Of a stretch of 64,000 nucleotides of DNA, positions 23,676 to 37,628 are shown piece after piece. This stretch comes from Cornus controversa (lineage: Eukaryota; Streptophyta; Magnoliopsida; Cornales; Cornaceae): contig CM048850.1 of the NCBI GenBank assembly GCA_026545225.1, forward strand, positions 27,023,797 to 27,087,796, given 5' to 3'. How positions within the stretch are numbered: position 1 is the stretch's first letter; each line of letters opens with the position of its first letter. A model generated the notes under the pieces. That model worked only from the letters and a program-made list of their open reading frames with translations. It searched no databases and was not told where the DNA came from. The position numbers and the translations under genes were made by a program.

Positions 23676-25171
23676 TAGTGAGAATAATTATATGTATTTA
23701 TGCATATAATTATTGTGGAGAAATACGAGGATGTATATGGTAGTGTATGTGTGTATAGGTATTTGGTAAGATACACATGTGATTTTATGTGGAGGAGAGG
23801 GATGCAAGAAAAGTTGTGGACCAAAATAAAAGAAGTGAGGGAAAGAAATTCAAAAAGAAAAGAGAAGACCAGATGTGTGGTCGGTAAAGAGAGCAGGAGA
23901 AAAAGATGAAAGAAAAGAAAGAAAGAAAAAGAGAGAAGAGAGAGAACCGGGAGAAGAGGAAAGGAGGAAGAAGAAGGAGGTGGTTCTGGGTTGCTCACGG
24001 TGGGGCTTCGCCTGGGCGACGATGAAGGTGGTGCTTCGGCAGTGGCTGGAGTGGCAGCTGAAGACGGCAACAATGGCTTGAGGTGGCTGTGTTTGGTTCG
24101 ATTTTGGGTTGAGCTCGGCTGGGTTCGACTGTGGCGGTTGGGATCGTGAGTGAAGCTGAGGAAAGCTCGGCTAATAGGTCTTCCATGGTGGGTGACCGGC
24201 TGAGGTTACAGGTGGGTTCGGTGGTTGAGTGGCCTATTTGCTTGCTCGGGTGAGGGAGCTTGGTGGCTGTCAGCTGGACGCTGTAGTGGCCGGAAGTGGC
24301 CTGTTCAGGTGGTGATACGGCTGGGCTCATGGGTCTTCTTGGACAGGGGACTGTGGCTGGTTTCAGTTGGCTAAGCTAGTGGTTGTTCATGGTGGTATTC
24401 TCGGCTGGTATGGGCTATTCGGTTAGGTAATTCGAGTGGCAGCTGGGTTTGGTTGGTGATGGCATTAGGTTGGTGCATAGCTGATATGAGGGTGATGGTA
24501 GTGAGATCATGGATTGCTTGGTATGTGGTTGATGGGTTTGTTTGAGCAGCGACATTTTTGGGTTATTATGTGAGTTTTCAGTTTTGGTATCATGAATCGG
24601 CAGGAAAGGTGGTGACATATATATATATATATATATATGCATGTGTGTATTTATATATGGATGATGGTTTATACATTGGGCTTGAAAATAATGGTTGGTG
24701 ATTTGGGCCCTCGTTGATGGTGGGCTTGGGCTTTGGAATTGGGTTGGATTTGAATTTGGGTTTGGTTTCCAATTGAATCCGAATTAGGCTGAATTTGGCA
24801 CTTAGGTTTGATCTTGAATGATATTGGACTTGCCTAATTAATTAGGCTGGAGATAGTTGGTGTTCAGGGTTGGACCAAGCATGGAAAATGAAAAGGGGAA
24901 ATAGGTAAGAGGATTATTGTGTGGGCTTTGACACGGGACTGGACGGGACATGGAGATGGACCGCTTTGTAGACACGAACACAATAAAAGCGGGACTTAAG
25001 GCAAGTTGATTCTTGCCTCTATCTCTTACGTATGTATTTTATTATGTTGGTTAATTTACATATGTTTCTTAATTTGATCATATATGGTGTTTGTATATAT
25101 ATATGTGCTTATACATATATAAAGGTGGTTGTGTATATAGATGGGATGTGAATAAATAAATAAATAAATAA

Positions 25172-25206
<35 letters not shown>

Positions 25207-27499
25207 GGATATGAAAGCATGTTAAATTTAGATACTTCTTTGCATTGTGATATGCATGTCTAGTATAGATTAAAGTCTATGAAAAATATGCTAAATAATA
25301 TATGTTTAGCTATGTGTTGTCTTGTATACATATGTGGCTTTTATGCATGGTGTTAAATATATGTGTGGTTATATATTTGGGGTAGTAGTAAAAATGCATG
25401 CTAAATATGATTATAGTATTGACAAGCATTTGAAAAACATGGTTATGATGTGCTACGTGTTATGTATGTGCATAATACATATATGGATGACATGATATAT
25501 ATGTGATTATATATTGTGGATGAAAAGTATGCTAGTTACTTGTAGTAAATACATGCCTTGAGTGGAAGCATGATTATATTTATGCTAGTAAATATAAGTG
25601 TATAAATGATTATATGCAGGATTGGGCATATGTGTTATTAATGTTGGTTGATATGGTTGTATGTTTATAAATGCCTTAGAGAAATTTATAAACATGTTGG
25701 AATTGATTGTGAAGTTGGTAAGATGTGAAGGATATGTGGTTATGTGAAATGTGGAGGTGTGAAACATGTTCATTGTAAATGCACATGATGCTTAAATGGG
25801 AATTTGTATGAGTGTGTTTCTTAAATACTTCATTGGTTGCAAATGATGAATGTACATTTGATAAAGTTGTGGGGTTCATATCCATTGGTATGGTGAGGGA
25901 AGCAAGCTCAATATGAACGGTGGAATCCATACGGTAAAACGGCGAGGTATTCCGGTAAAGGTAACCCCCGTGAGGTATTTCGGTCAAAGTACTCTCATAG
26001 ATTGATGTGTAGTGAGGTATTCCGGTAAAGGTAACCCTCAAGAGGTATTCCGGTAAAGGTAACCCTCTATAGGTGAGATTGGTTGTCCACGGGAATTGGA
26101 GACCAATATGTGGGGAGGATGAGGGAGTTGTGCATATCATGTTGCATTATACCTTGCTTATGTTATGGTTGTGTTGTATGTATAATTTCTCTACATGTTA
26201 AATGCATTTCATTGCATCTGAGATTGTTACTTGTTGAGTAGGGAGTGGGTTGATCAATTTGCATTGTTTCATGTAAATGCTTAGACATATATGTTCTTTA
26301 TACATATTGGTGCTGGATGTTTATTGCTTTTAAGTGTGTTAAAAATGATTTCAAAAATCATGTGTAGTAGATTTATATGCTTATATGTGCTAGAACTGCC
26401 ATATACATTGTTGGTCTATGTATGCTAGCAGGAGCATGATTTAAATATTATTATATATTTAAATGTGTATATTTTTGAGAATATGTGAGGATCGACCTGC
26501 CGCAGCAGTGAAAGTATGGTTCGGCATACCTTGTTGGGCCTTTGAGCTCACCCCCTCCCAAGTTTTACAGGTATTGCTGATCACGGAGTCAGTTAGGGGA
26601 ATGATAGTACCGGGTTGCGAAGGTAGTGACTAGATTTCTTAGAATCTGATTTACGTCCTGGATATTAACTAGATGTTATACATTTGGATTAAATGTAATT
26701 GGACATTGTATGTTTGGTAATTTATCCCAGTTGTACATTTTATTTGATGTATGTAACTTATGTTCTTCATTCGAATCTTGTATGTATAAAGATGAGGTTG
26801 GTTAATGGGAATGAATGTGGATTATGAGGTCTTTGTGATTCAAATGTATTATTTGATAAGCATGTATGATGATATGGTGTTTCTAGATGATTTGGGTATT
26901 GTTGGATGAGTTTTATGTGTTGGGAATGTTTAGATATGAATGTTGGAGTGAATTTTGGTCAAAAATGTGTAAAATGGAGTTTCCAAGTTGAATTAGTCTA
27001 CTGATTGCTTTCTATAAGTCGACTAACGTTGACAGAGCATTTTAGAACTTTCTAGAGCAGCAAATTAGTCGACTAATGCACTTCATAAGTCGACTCATGC
27101 ACTCATAAGTCGACTAATGCATATTTTCAAATTTTGAAATAGGCATAACTTGGTCATTTCAAACCCGAATCAAATGATTCTTTTTTTAAAATTGAGTATT
27201 TTTGGATTCTCTATCTAATGGTGTAGGTTTTAGCTTCAGATTCTAAATACCTAAAGTGATGAGTCCTGAAAGTGAGTTGAGTTAACTTAAAATGAGTGAA
27301 CAGGTGAGTGTGTTGTGCACGTGGGATTCCATATTGAGAATGACCCTTGAAATCAATGGTTTTGATTGTAAAAAATGCTTCCACTAATTATATATGTTTT
27401 GTGTTGTTGATCTTTGGGACACGTTGGGTGAACGGGTTCACATTCGAGATTCGGGTCAGCCTAGGGGAATCTTGGCGGTCCAAATTTTGGGGCGTGACA
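23435..27499 (+). mobile_element. Probable solo LTR (~4.07 kb) of a Tekay/Del-like chromovirus
   Basis: It begins TGTCCCGG and ends GGGGCGTGACA, resembling the end of the LTR at 3590. A 'ctcaccccctccc' tract about 950 bp before the end matches the layout of the first LTR. The region lacks long ORFs; the GC-richer segment 23930-24420 has no recognisable protein. No primer-binding site follows at 27500, so it is either a solo LTR or a 3' LTR. Left boundary is uncertain, and no target duplication could be confirmed (TGACC versus TTATC). Internal short repeats lie at 25940-26065 and 27000-27120, and TA tracts at 23505-23680, 24618-24638 and 25178-25202. Confidence 0.5.
25940..26065 (+). repeat. 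Short direct repeats GAGGTATTCCGGTAAAGGT inside the LTR
   Basis: Four copies, two of them variants, of a unit GAGGTATTCCGGTAAAGG followed by TAACCC are arrayed irregularly. There are no stops or starts of interest. Confidence 0.75.
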
Positions 27500-29546
27500 T
27501 TATCAACCTTGGTGCGTGTATTCATTCAAACAAGCATTCATAATAAAATAAGTAATTCAAGTGCAGTAAATAAATAAAGATAAGTACAGAGACTTGCACA
27601 CTAGATTTTTATAATGAAAAACTCACCCAAGCGATAAATCATAAAACCATGTGAACTTAGTCTAGAAAAGCAATCCAATATGAAGAAATTGATGTACAAC
27701 CTAAGTCTGCACAATCCTTCGACAGTGATTTAATATACTTGAATCCTTAGTTGATCTTTAGACACAGAAGCCACCAAATCTTACGGTCCTTCAAAAATCT
27801 CCAGTTCGCAACTCCTAATCTGTCTATAGGAGCTCAGTACACTCAAACTTCGCTTCTTTCTCTCGAATCTACTTTATAACCACTAATCGTCTAATCGATT
27901 AAGTGACTAGTGTTTACTAGAACACAAAAGTTGACATCGTCGTTTATAGCACAACACCGCAGCTTGTAGTATCAACACTCAAATATGTATATCATATCAC
28001 CACTAATATATATATATGTGTGTGTGTGTTTGTGTGTGTGTGATGAATGATAAATACGAATATATAGATATGCATATTATCTACATGTATGCCCTCAAAT
28101 TTCATAAGATGATTTCTCACAAATGTGTATACGAAGAATACAAACTCTTGTTGATAAACAAATAAATAAAAACTTTCACAATCTATAGGATTGTATATGC
28201 AAGAGGGTGAAAAGTATAATTGCGGCTCTTTTAACAATAGGGCACTTAAGACGCACATGCGGCACACTAGGGTTTATGTAAACACTAGTATTAATTGACA
28301 ACTTGTCTTAGAAAACAAGTCTACAGGCTTTTGTGTTAAAAAGACTCAATTTAGGAAAGTTATCCCGAGTTTTCAAGTTTTTGCAATGAATACACTCCGT
28401 AATTTCGATTGATCAATAACTTTGATCAAAGATATGCAAAGTCTCTGCGATCAATACACTCTCAAGTCTCAATCGATCAAAGACTTCAATCAAGAATTCC
28501 TGAAATCTGTGAAAGATTTTAGAAATGTCTTTTCGTAATGCACAAACGATGTCTAGTTATTTAAGTCAACATTTTACACTTGACAAAATAGTTATAGGTG
28601 CATTTATAGAAATTCATATATATGCATATATTAATTTTTCAAAAGTAAGTTTTAGGAAATTAGTCATTTTATCTCAAAGGCATATATAGAAACTTTTCCA
28701 TGTTAACCAAGGACAATATATATATGAAAAAAATTTGGAGACTCACATATTTATATATACACACATATACATGTACTCCTTAAATTCATAAAAAAAATAA
28801 ACATATATTTTTATATATTTCAATATATAAAAATAAGAATGAGAAAGTTCTAGATACACTTACCAAATCTAACATATGTATGACATAACATGTATGGTAT
28901 GCATGTATGAACCTAAATGGTGATAGGTAATATATAAGAGCGATTTTTACCTTTATACACATCAACTTGAAAAGATTGGCCTTTGATGTAGGCTGAAATG
29001 ACATTTTTGCCCTTGATGTAGAATCTTCAATCAAGTGTAGCCTTCACTTTAAATAACACATAACCAACCTATTTCTATTTCTTCACTCTCAAAAGATAAA
29101 ACTAATTACAATTCATTGAGTGAGTTTTGTTCTATGAAATTTACCAACATAAGACTAAACTCCCTAATAATCTAAAGTCCTAACAAGATATCATACCATC
29201 TAAGCTAATGACCATTGGTAAAGTGAGATCAAAATATATACAAATAGTTTTCTACTCTTTGTTTTGGTTTTTGTCATTGTTCACCATTTCCTTAAAGCAA
29301 TGAGTTTCTTTTCATGTCTTTTTGTTGGGATTGTATGTCATTCAAAGCCAATACTTGATTGTAATTGACAGTTATCCTAACAAAATCTAATTTATTTATT
29401 GCTCTATATGCATATATGATGAATATTTGTATTGATTAATTCATAAGATGATTTAAAAGTCCACTTACTATGTAAAGATAATATAGGTGCAAAAAGAGTG
29501 TCGTGTTTATAGGAGATATGGATAATTAGTTTACATTATCAGAAAT
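27500..29546. other. Intergenic, likely LTR-derived sequence, no gene recognised
   Basis: Segment 27560-27700 reads like part of a copia-type LTR ('gagacttgcacactagattttt'), but no matching partner or domain was found. The rest is AT-rich with a (TG)n run at 28015-28041. No coding signal. Confidence 0.4.
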
Positions 29547-29958
29547 TGTTAGAAAATTAATCACAATTATTGAAATATTCGAGTTACCTCTTGTAGACCG
29601 AATATAGCGGAAGCAAATGAATCGATAACTTGTGTTACGAGCTGTCTTTACAGCAATGTGATCCTCTTCAATAGAGCGACTACTAGAGTCCTTTATGTGT
29701 ATTCCACAATCCAAGACCTATTGGTTAATGGCTACCAAATAGAGAGATCAAGATAAAAAGAGAACTCAAAAAGGAAGAACACTAAAGGAAAAACTCAGAG
29801 AGAATATATATTTCAATCGTTGTATTTTTTTCTCTCTTGTTGTTCTCTTTTATAGAGATTATGCATTGCATAATCAGAAATACACTCCACATAGGAGTCT
29901 ATAGTGGATAAATCACTAAATTGGGGATAATGTATTATCCTTACCCATTTATCTTATA
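29547..29958 (-). repeat. 3' LTR of the minus-strand copia element
   Basis: Bases 29547 to about 29817 match 36154-36415 at high identity, both starting TGTTAGAAAATTAATC on the plus strand (CTAACA at the minus-strand 3' end). A TATA-like TCTATAAAAGAG on the minus strand lies near 29843-29857. The other boundary is inferred from a purine tract CTGAGTGGGAGA (minus strand, 29959-29970), which looks like the polypurine tract. Confidence 0.7.
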
Positions 29959-31030
29959 TCTCCCACTCAGCCACATAGGCGAGTTCTGAATTCTCTATAT
30001 CTCTCATCTTTTATCTCATCTCTACATACAGAAAATGGATCGTGCGACCGGATGAGAAAGATCAGGGTAGGAGTACTATATTAAGCTACTGTCAAACTAG
30101 TATAGTACCTCATTACGAACTAGTAATCTCATGTATGCCCTAGACTATTTCGTTACACCTGATTCAGCATCTGTTATCCCATTTAAGACTCATTCTCAAA
30201 GCGATGCTTGAATCCCACAATCTATATTGTACTCAAGACTATGTCTGAAAACAAATTCCAACAGAGTCGCCTGAGCTTTGAGTCATAGCATAATAATGTA
30301 TTACAAAATTATCTTCTCTAGCTACTACTTATGTTAATCCAATTGGACCTAATCGTTTTCCTAGGTATGCCCTGCCAGACAGCATGATTTATGGTCCTTT
30401 AGGTACATACTAAAGTAACGACATTAAGTCTTTTCTTCATAACATAGTCCTAGGTCATAAGGGTATAAGTGGAACCAAAACTATATAATTCTAAGATCTC
30501 ACACAGTGACAAAGCAAGGATATTTTCAATCACTCTCTTTTAGTGGCCAATTAAATAGCACATACAGTATGTTACGTATGATACGATAAAGTTTCCACTC
30601 AATTAGGCATATCATGCTCATAGAACGTCATACGAATCTTAGTCTAGTCGTTATCTCAGTGCCTAACTCGATCATTCCAACATAGTCACTCTTTTAGTGC
30701 CTGTTTGAAGGTTCGCATTCGGCTAATGTCAGGCTAATAAAGTATGTGGTATACATTCATGTTCAGTTCTCACAAGAACCTCATCTTGACCTTGTCAAGA
30801 TAAAGTATATAAAAAAAATTCTCCCTCTCACAAAGAATTCTCTATCTCATCTTACTTGCTATCTAAGTGCCAAAGCGATTGCTCGTGTGAGAGAGTCAAT
30901 CCATACCTGATGACATTTTAAGAAATGTATGTAATCATCTCAATATGAACATAAAATCATATATTTATAACAATGAAAAAATGTCAATGGTGTCCAGTAC
31001 ATCAAATCCTAAATAAACCCAAACTTCTAA
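29959..31030 (-). other. 3' untranslated internal region of the copia element
   Basis: Starts with the probable polypurine tract at 29959-29970. It has no ORF of note and separates the RNase H end from the 3' LTR. Confidence 0.5.
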
Positions 31031-34000
31031 CATAGGATGTAAAAATATCTCTTCGTATAGGTTTAGTCAATGGGTCAGCCACCATATTTGTCATAGATAT
31101 ATGTTTCAGGACCACCTCTTCTTACGCAATCATATCTCGAATGTAGTGATAACGAATAACTATGTGCTTAGTCTTCTTATGATACTTGGAATCCTTTGCA
31201 TATGACAAAGCTGCCAAACTATCACAATGGATGACTACTGTCTCCTGACTATTTGGCGCTATTTTAAATCACAGCAATAATCTTGTCAACCAAACTGCCT
31301 CTTGCACTGCAGCTAAACAAGCCACATACTCTGACTCTATGGTAGACAGAGTTATACATTTATGTTTTTTGCTACACCAAGAAATAGCTCCTCCATAAAG
31401 AATAAATGCATAACCTGAAGTGGACTTGCATCTATCCCTATCGCCAGCCCAAACAGCATCACTGTATCCTCTCAATCTCAAGTCCCCACCTTTATAACAT
31501 AACATGAGATCAGTGGTACCTTGTAGATATCGAAAAATTCTCTTTATTACTTTCTAATGAGCAAGTCCATGATTACTCTGGAACTTACTGACTAGTCTGA
31601 CTGCGAAGCAAATGTTTGGTCAAGCACACAACATAGCATACATCAAACTACTAATTGCACTTGCATAAGGAGTTTTGGATATTTGTTTCTTTTTTTTTCA
31701 TCTATCTTAGGGCATTGACCAAGATGTAAATTGCATCATTTTTCTATAGAAGTGTCAATATGCTTGGAGTGATGCATACAAAATCGTTTAAGGACTCTCT
31801 TTATATAAGTCTCTTGAGACAAACAAAGAAGTCTCTTTGAGCGATCTCGCATGATCTTCACAACTAAAATAGTACTAGCCAAGCCCCGTGTCCTTCATCT
31901 TAAAAGTAGAGGACAATCACTCTTGAGTGATGACAATCTCCTTCATATTGTTCCCAGCAAACAAGATATCATCAATATACAATGTAAGGATAAGAATACT
32001 TTTTTTGGATCGTTTTACATATACATAGTATTATTCCTCTATCATCTCAAAATGATAGACAAAATGGCTGTTTGAAACCTTTTATACCACTGTCTATTGC
32101 TTGAAAACATAAATAGAACGTTTGAAATGACAAACTTTGTGCTCTTGTCCTTGGACTACAAAACTCTCTGGTTGAGTCATATAGATCTCTTCGTTTAGTT
32201 CTCCATTAAGAAATGCAGTCTTAACATCCATCTGAAAAAGTTATAAATTCATATGTGCGACAATTGCTAGGATAAAACAAATAGAGACAAATCTCACCAC
32301 TAAGGAGAATGTCTCTTCACAGTCTATAACTTCCATTTAGGTATAACATTTCACCATAAGACGTATTTTATATATGTCAATTGATCCATCCACTTTGCGC
32401 TTTACCTTTAAAACCTATTTGGTTCCAATGGTGTTGCGCCCATTTGGAATATCAACTAACTCTCAAACATGATTCTTATTCAATAAACTCAAGTCATCCT
32501 CTATAGCAATCATCCATTCTTTACAAGCCGATGAAGTGAGTGCTTCATAAAAAGAAGCAGACTCATCTGTATCCAACGGAGTACATAAACATATGTCCCC
32601 CTCAATCGCAAAACGACGATGAAAAACTACTCCATGTTCACTCCTACAAATTTGAGTCTCTTGTAATTTTAATTATGGACTCTCACTGGATTCCAACTAT
32701 GGAATGGATTGAAGATTACTATTATCTTCTTTGACGATTTTAGGATGAGAAATTAATTCCCCACCCTTGCTAAAAGGAAAAAAGTTATCTTCCAAATCTA
32801 CCATCTCGTAAAATTCAAGATTCGTTTTTGCATCACAAATGCTCAAAAAATTATCCTCAATAAAAGTGACATCTCGCAACTCAACTATAGTCATTCCTTT
32901 GTAGGTTGTTCACCATACATCACATAGCCTTTTGAGTGTTCAGAATATCGAATAAAAATATTCTTATTAACTCTTGGGGCCATCTTCCCATACTTATGAG
33001 AAGTGTTGTGAACATAACCTGTTGACCCCCATGGACATAAATGTCCCAATTCTGACTTTTGATCATGCCAAAACTCATAAGAGGTCTGAGGAACTGACTT
33101 GGAAAACACACGGTTAAGAATGTAAGCAATAGTCATTAAAACATCCCCCTAAAACCTAATCAGGAGGTTAGCTTACGCCATCATTAACCTAATCATGTCT
33201 AATAATGTACGATTCATTTGCTCTGTAACACCATTTTGTTATTACGTATGTGGAATTGTCAAATTCCTGCGTATCCCCTTTTTTTCATATAATTCCTTAA
33301 ACTGGTCTGATAGATACTCGCGTCCACGGTCAATGCGAAGAACTTTTATTCTTCACTCTACCTGATTCTTAACCTCTATCATAAATCGTTGGAAACATTT
33401 TAATGCCTCACTACAGTGAGAAATCAGATATACATAACCATATAGGACAAGTAGCTATTGTAGCCTTTCTAAAAGGCTTTTGGCAGCTCTTGCCAGCCAA
33501 ACAAGGTTCACACATTGGAAGGGTAACATCAGTGAAAGACCCCAATAGGCCTTCTCTAATTAATATGGTCATCCTATCTTTTTTAACGTGACATAGTCTC
33601 ACATGCCAGTTTATAGAATCATGATTATTAATATCATATGCCAAATATTCAGATGACTAATTATAATCTAACAAATCCAAATGATATAAATTATTTAAAA
33701 GAAAATCATGTCCGTAAAACACATCACCCAGAATATATCCATTTGTCTATTACTTATTTGAAAAGAAAAACCAAGTTCAGCTAATACTGGAATTGAAACT
33801 AGATTATATTGGACACTAGGTGCAAAAATCACATCATATAGAAGTGGCACACGCCCTGAGCATAGTTTAAGCTGATAAGAACCAACTCCTTGAACCGCTT
33901 CATGAGCACAATTGCCCATGAAAATGCTCTAGCTCCCTACTGGTATCCGACAATAATCTACAAAATCTCATCTATTATGCGTCACATGTTTGGTTATTCA

Positions 34001-34200
34001 TGTATCCAGTATTCACAAAGGAGATGAATGAGCAACTAATACGTGTGAGCAAACCAATGTAAATAGAGAGTTTCGTTTAGAGAATACATTTTTCGGTTCG
34101 GTGCAATCACGAGCGAAGTGTCCTAAGTTTCCACAATGCTTACCTCTCTTACGCTTAGCAATGTTGCTAGTAATATTTCCAGCATTTGGTGCTAAATTTT
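31030..34200 (-). pseudogene. Ty1/copia gag-pol, heavily decayed
   Basis: Domains run gag to RNase H from right to left. A zinc-knuckle remnant GNLGHFARDC lies at about 34103-34135, with the first Cys position replaced by Gly. A protease-region segment with NLVSIPVLAELGF is at 33695-33919. The GAG-pre-integrase motif WHVRLCH...CEPCLAGKSC is at 33411-33644. Integrase C-terminal segments (SYEFWH, GYVHN, KGYVMYG) are at 32891-33136. The reverse-transcriptase active site LYIDDIL is at about 31965-31985. RNase H with KSTSGYAF, GGAISWCSKKHK and ESEYVACLAA is at 31269-31505. Stops and frameshifts separate all of these, so no functional polyprotein remains. The lineage within copia is unresolved. Confidence 0.85.
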
Positions 34201-36137
34201 CAGCTACACCCTACTTATTCTTACCATCTCGTCTTTTCGATTAGGCACACGTGCCTTATTTGGCCCTTTCTGGGCGATAAGGACAATTGAGCGAATCGTC
34301 TTTTGGCGCTCTGTTTCCAATTTCAAATGACGCGAAATATTAGAAAAAGGTTTTGATATTTTCATTATAAGTTAGTATTTGCTTCATTTGGTTTCAGGAA
34401 TTTGGTAGAGAACGGATAACTGCAAGCACCTGCTGCTCATCTGTAAGATCATTTCCAGCAGACTTAAGATCTCGGATCATTGCTGATATCACCTTAAGGT
34501 GCTAAGCATACATTCTTGACTATTTATTATTTTACTTCTAGAAAACCAAGTACAAATATTTCATTGTTTAATATAATAAGATCGAAAATTTCGCCATGCT
34601 CATAATCATCACCCAATTGTATTAATAAAAAATATATATATTTGCAATTGATTTCGAGCAAAATAATTTTGAATTAAAACGTATCTAATCCATCCACACA
34701 ATAAATAATCGTACATTCATGTGAGCTCCACTTGAGGTCAATTGACATTTTAATACTTTGTGCCAAGACAATTCTAAATATATAAGTATTGTGCATAATT
34801 ATATCCCCATACAACTTGATGGAATTTTTGAAGACTAATGCTTGTTAAAAATATAACCAGGTAGGTTACAAAAAAAGACTGAAAGGGTCACATCAGTCCC
34901 ACTTAAAACTCAATCTCCTGAATTTGCCTAGATATTGTATTATTTTAACAGTGTCACATATCTAAGAAATAATAACTCATTCATGAAGATGCCGCACAAA
35001 AAAAAAACTTATATATTTAAAATTAGACCTTATTATAACACTATAACTTAAACACGTGTACTAGAATATCAATATAATAATCTCATATCTTCATAATATC
35101 ACAAAAATATAAATGAGCTTTGGTTGATGGGATTTACCATACTCACCATAGTTGGAGTAGGAATTAGATCTTCACATATAAAGAATCAATTCAAAAAGCA
35201 ATATGAAATAAAAAAAATGATCCATATAAAACCCAATGCAATTACTATGAATATCATGTCAATAATTGCAAATGTCCAAAAAAATTAAATAGGATAAAGC
35301 TCTAGGATTATAAACACCACAAATTGGATCACCAAACAGTTCCTGATGTGCCTTTATGCGCACGATTGAGTCTTTTCCCTTTGAAATTTTATAATTTTAT
35401 CAAATAAAATTTGCAAACAAAAAATCTATTTTAGAATTTTTTTTGCAAAAATTATAGAAATTTGTAAAATTAGATTTCAAAGCTACTGGAAAAAATGACA
35501 TACCAAACGGAGCCCTACAGAGGTTTCACGCGCCCCCACGCGCCACTAAGCATAGGTGAGTGACATTTTTTTTACAGCGTGTCACTGCACTAGAAGGCAC
35601 GTGGCCCCACGCCACCACTGTTATTGTCTCACTGTTCCGAATAATATGGTACTTTCGTTGGTGTATTCCGAGCTTCCTAACTATGTGGTTGAATTACACT
35701 CTCTCTTGGTGAGAGTTAAATATGAATTTTTTTTCTATATTTTTCATTTAACACCTATTTTCGACTCGAAACTTTTCGGATGAATATCTCATAAACCAGA
35801 CATCAAAAAATTACAAATAATATATGCACAGAAACCTTATGAAACAAAGAATATTTTCATATAATTTTGATAAACCAAAAATCAATGATGAATGAGAAAA
35901 AGGCCTAGCAAGTTTTTGCTATATCATCTTTATTTTTTTTAAAAAAAATAAAATATATGAATTTTTTGTATTAAAATTTCCAAATTTATATATTTGCATA
36001 TTGGTTACAACATACTGAAAAATCAGCCTAATACGATATCAATTTCATGATAAATATTAAGCATATTTTTATATAATAAAATTTCAAAAATTTATTCTAA
36101 GCATGCTTATGAAAAAATTAAGCAAATAACAAGTATA
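34201..36137 (-). other. gag and leader region of the copia element, or unclassified insert
   Basis: Expected to hold gag between the zinc knuckle and the primer-binding site, but the sequence is too decayed to translate. A GC-rich patch at 35527-35625 (CACGCGCCCCCACGCGCC and GCACGTGGCCCCACGCCACC) stands out in an AT-rich region and is unexplained. Confidence 0.4.
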
Positions 36138-36140
36138 AAG

Positions 36141-36152
36141 GCTCTGATACCA
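36141..36152 (-). other. tRNA-iMet primer-binding site of the copia element
   Basis: On the minus strand TGGTATCAGAGC, an exact match to the common plant primer-binding site, lies one base from the LTR edge at 36154. Confidence 0.85.
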
Positions 36153-36153
36153 A

Positions 36154-36415
36154 TGTTAGAAAATTAATCTCAATTATTGAAATATTCGGGTTACCTCTTG
36201 TAGACCGAATATAGCAGAAGTAAACGAATCAATAGCTTGTGTTACGAGTTGTCCCTACAACAACGTGATCCTCGTCAATAGAGCGGCTACTAGAGTTCTC
36301 TATGTGTATTCCACAATTTAAGACCTATTAGATGATGGCTACCAAAGAGAGAGATCAAGATAGAGAGAGAACTCAAAAAAGAAAAACACTAGAGGAAAAA
36401 CTCAGAGAGAATATA
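36154..36415 (-). repeat. 5' LTR of the copia element, truncated
   Basis: It matches the 3' LTR from 29547 up to ...GAGAGAATATATA, then identity stops abruptly at about 36415. The remaining roughly 150 bp, including the TATA region, are missing, so the element lost its promoter end. Confidence 0.75.
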
Positions 36416-37581
36416 TAAATAGAGTTATTAGGTAGATGTCATTAACGGAAATAACAAAATTAACTTTTTGTCTTCATTTTTTTAATATTATTTTAGTTCA
36501 TAAACGAAGTAAAGCGGAAAGATAAAATTACCCAATTGTATTCCACGTCTGCTCACTCTTCTCATCCACCGCCATAAACGATACCGGTGAGCTCAACAAT
36601 TCATTTAGAAAATAAAATCTAAAATTGATGAAAAATAAAATGTTTTTGACAACTTAAACCCAATTGTAGTTTAAATAAATAAGTGAAGAGTCTGCTAAGT
36701 GTAAATGGGTTGGTTTGCTATTAGCTTTTATACATGGGTTGGCTACTTGACTCTATAATTTTGTGTAGTAGTGTGTGTGTGTGTGTATATATATATGTAA
36801 TCAAAATAACAAACTTTTGTACTGTTACATAAAAACGTAAAAAAAGAAACGAAAAGAAAAAAAAATTTTATTACATAATATGAACCCAGAATTTTTAATT
36901 CAAATAATTTAACCCTAATTCTTCTAAACCCAATTCCGAAACCACATATATGTTCCATTGAAGTTAAGCCACACAATTAGACTCTCTAATTTCAAGATCC
37001 TAACTCTTGATTGAATTAAGTGAAGAGAGAGAAAGTAGGGAGAAGGTGATAATGAAAAGAAAAAAGAAAAGAGAAAAAAAATATCTTATCACTTCTCTTT
37101 CTTGCCATATAAATTATTGCCGGCAAGTAGAAAATCAATTTTTGATTTTTTGAAATGATAAGAAGAAGAAGAGATAATTTTGTCAACTTTATTCAGTTAA
37201 AAAAGTATCTAACTATTTCATGTGATTTTATAAGGATAATTACATCTTTACCTATTTTTCAAGAGTAGAACTGGAATTTAAAATATACAAATTGCCGACA
37301 TCATAATTTTTTTGTCATTGATTATGTTGACAACTAACGGAGGGAGGTTTGTGTTATATAGTATTCAAATTTCAAGAGATGTTAGTGTAATATGACAAAC
37401 AAGAGGAAAGGTCAGTGTATATTGACTGAATTTCAAGAAAGATCGGTATAATTTACCCTAAATACTATATCGATTTGAAATCCAAAATTGATATTAATTC
37501 TTCGTTTCTTCCTTTATTCTTTACTTTTTGGTCATCGTAATTCTTTCTTTATTCTTCTTATTTTTTGTTTATTTATTCAGT

Positions 37582-37628
<47 letters not shown>

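Noticed and set aside
23561-24330. Minus-strand ORFs of 170 and 111 codons
   Set aside because: They lie in the long LTR. The composition is Ser/Pro/Tyr-Ile repeats from (TA)n and purine-rich sequence, with no domain.
25940-26065. Possible CRISPR-like array of direct repeats
   Set aside because: The repeats are few, irregular and inside a plant LTR, with no constant spacer length. CRISPR is not expected in a plant nuclear genome.
25676-26140. 154-codon minus-strand ORF
   Set aside because: It is antisense to the LTR repeats. The repeated YLYRNT-type peptide mirrors the GGTATTCCGG array.
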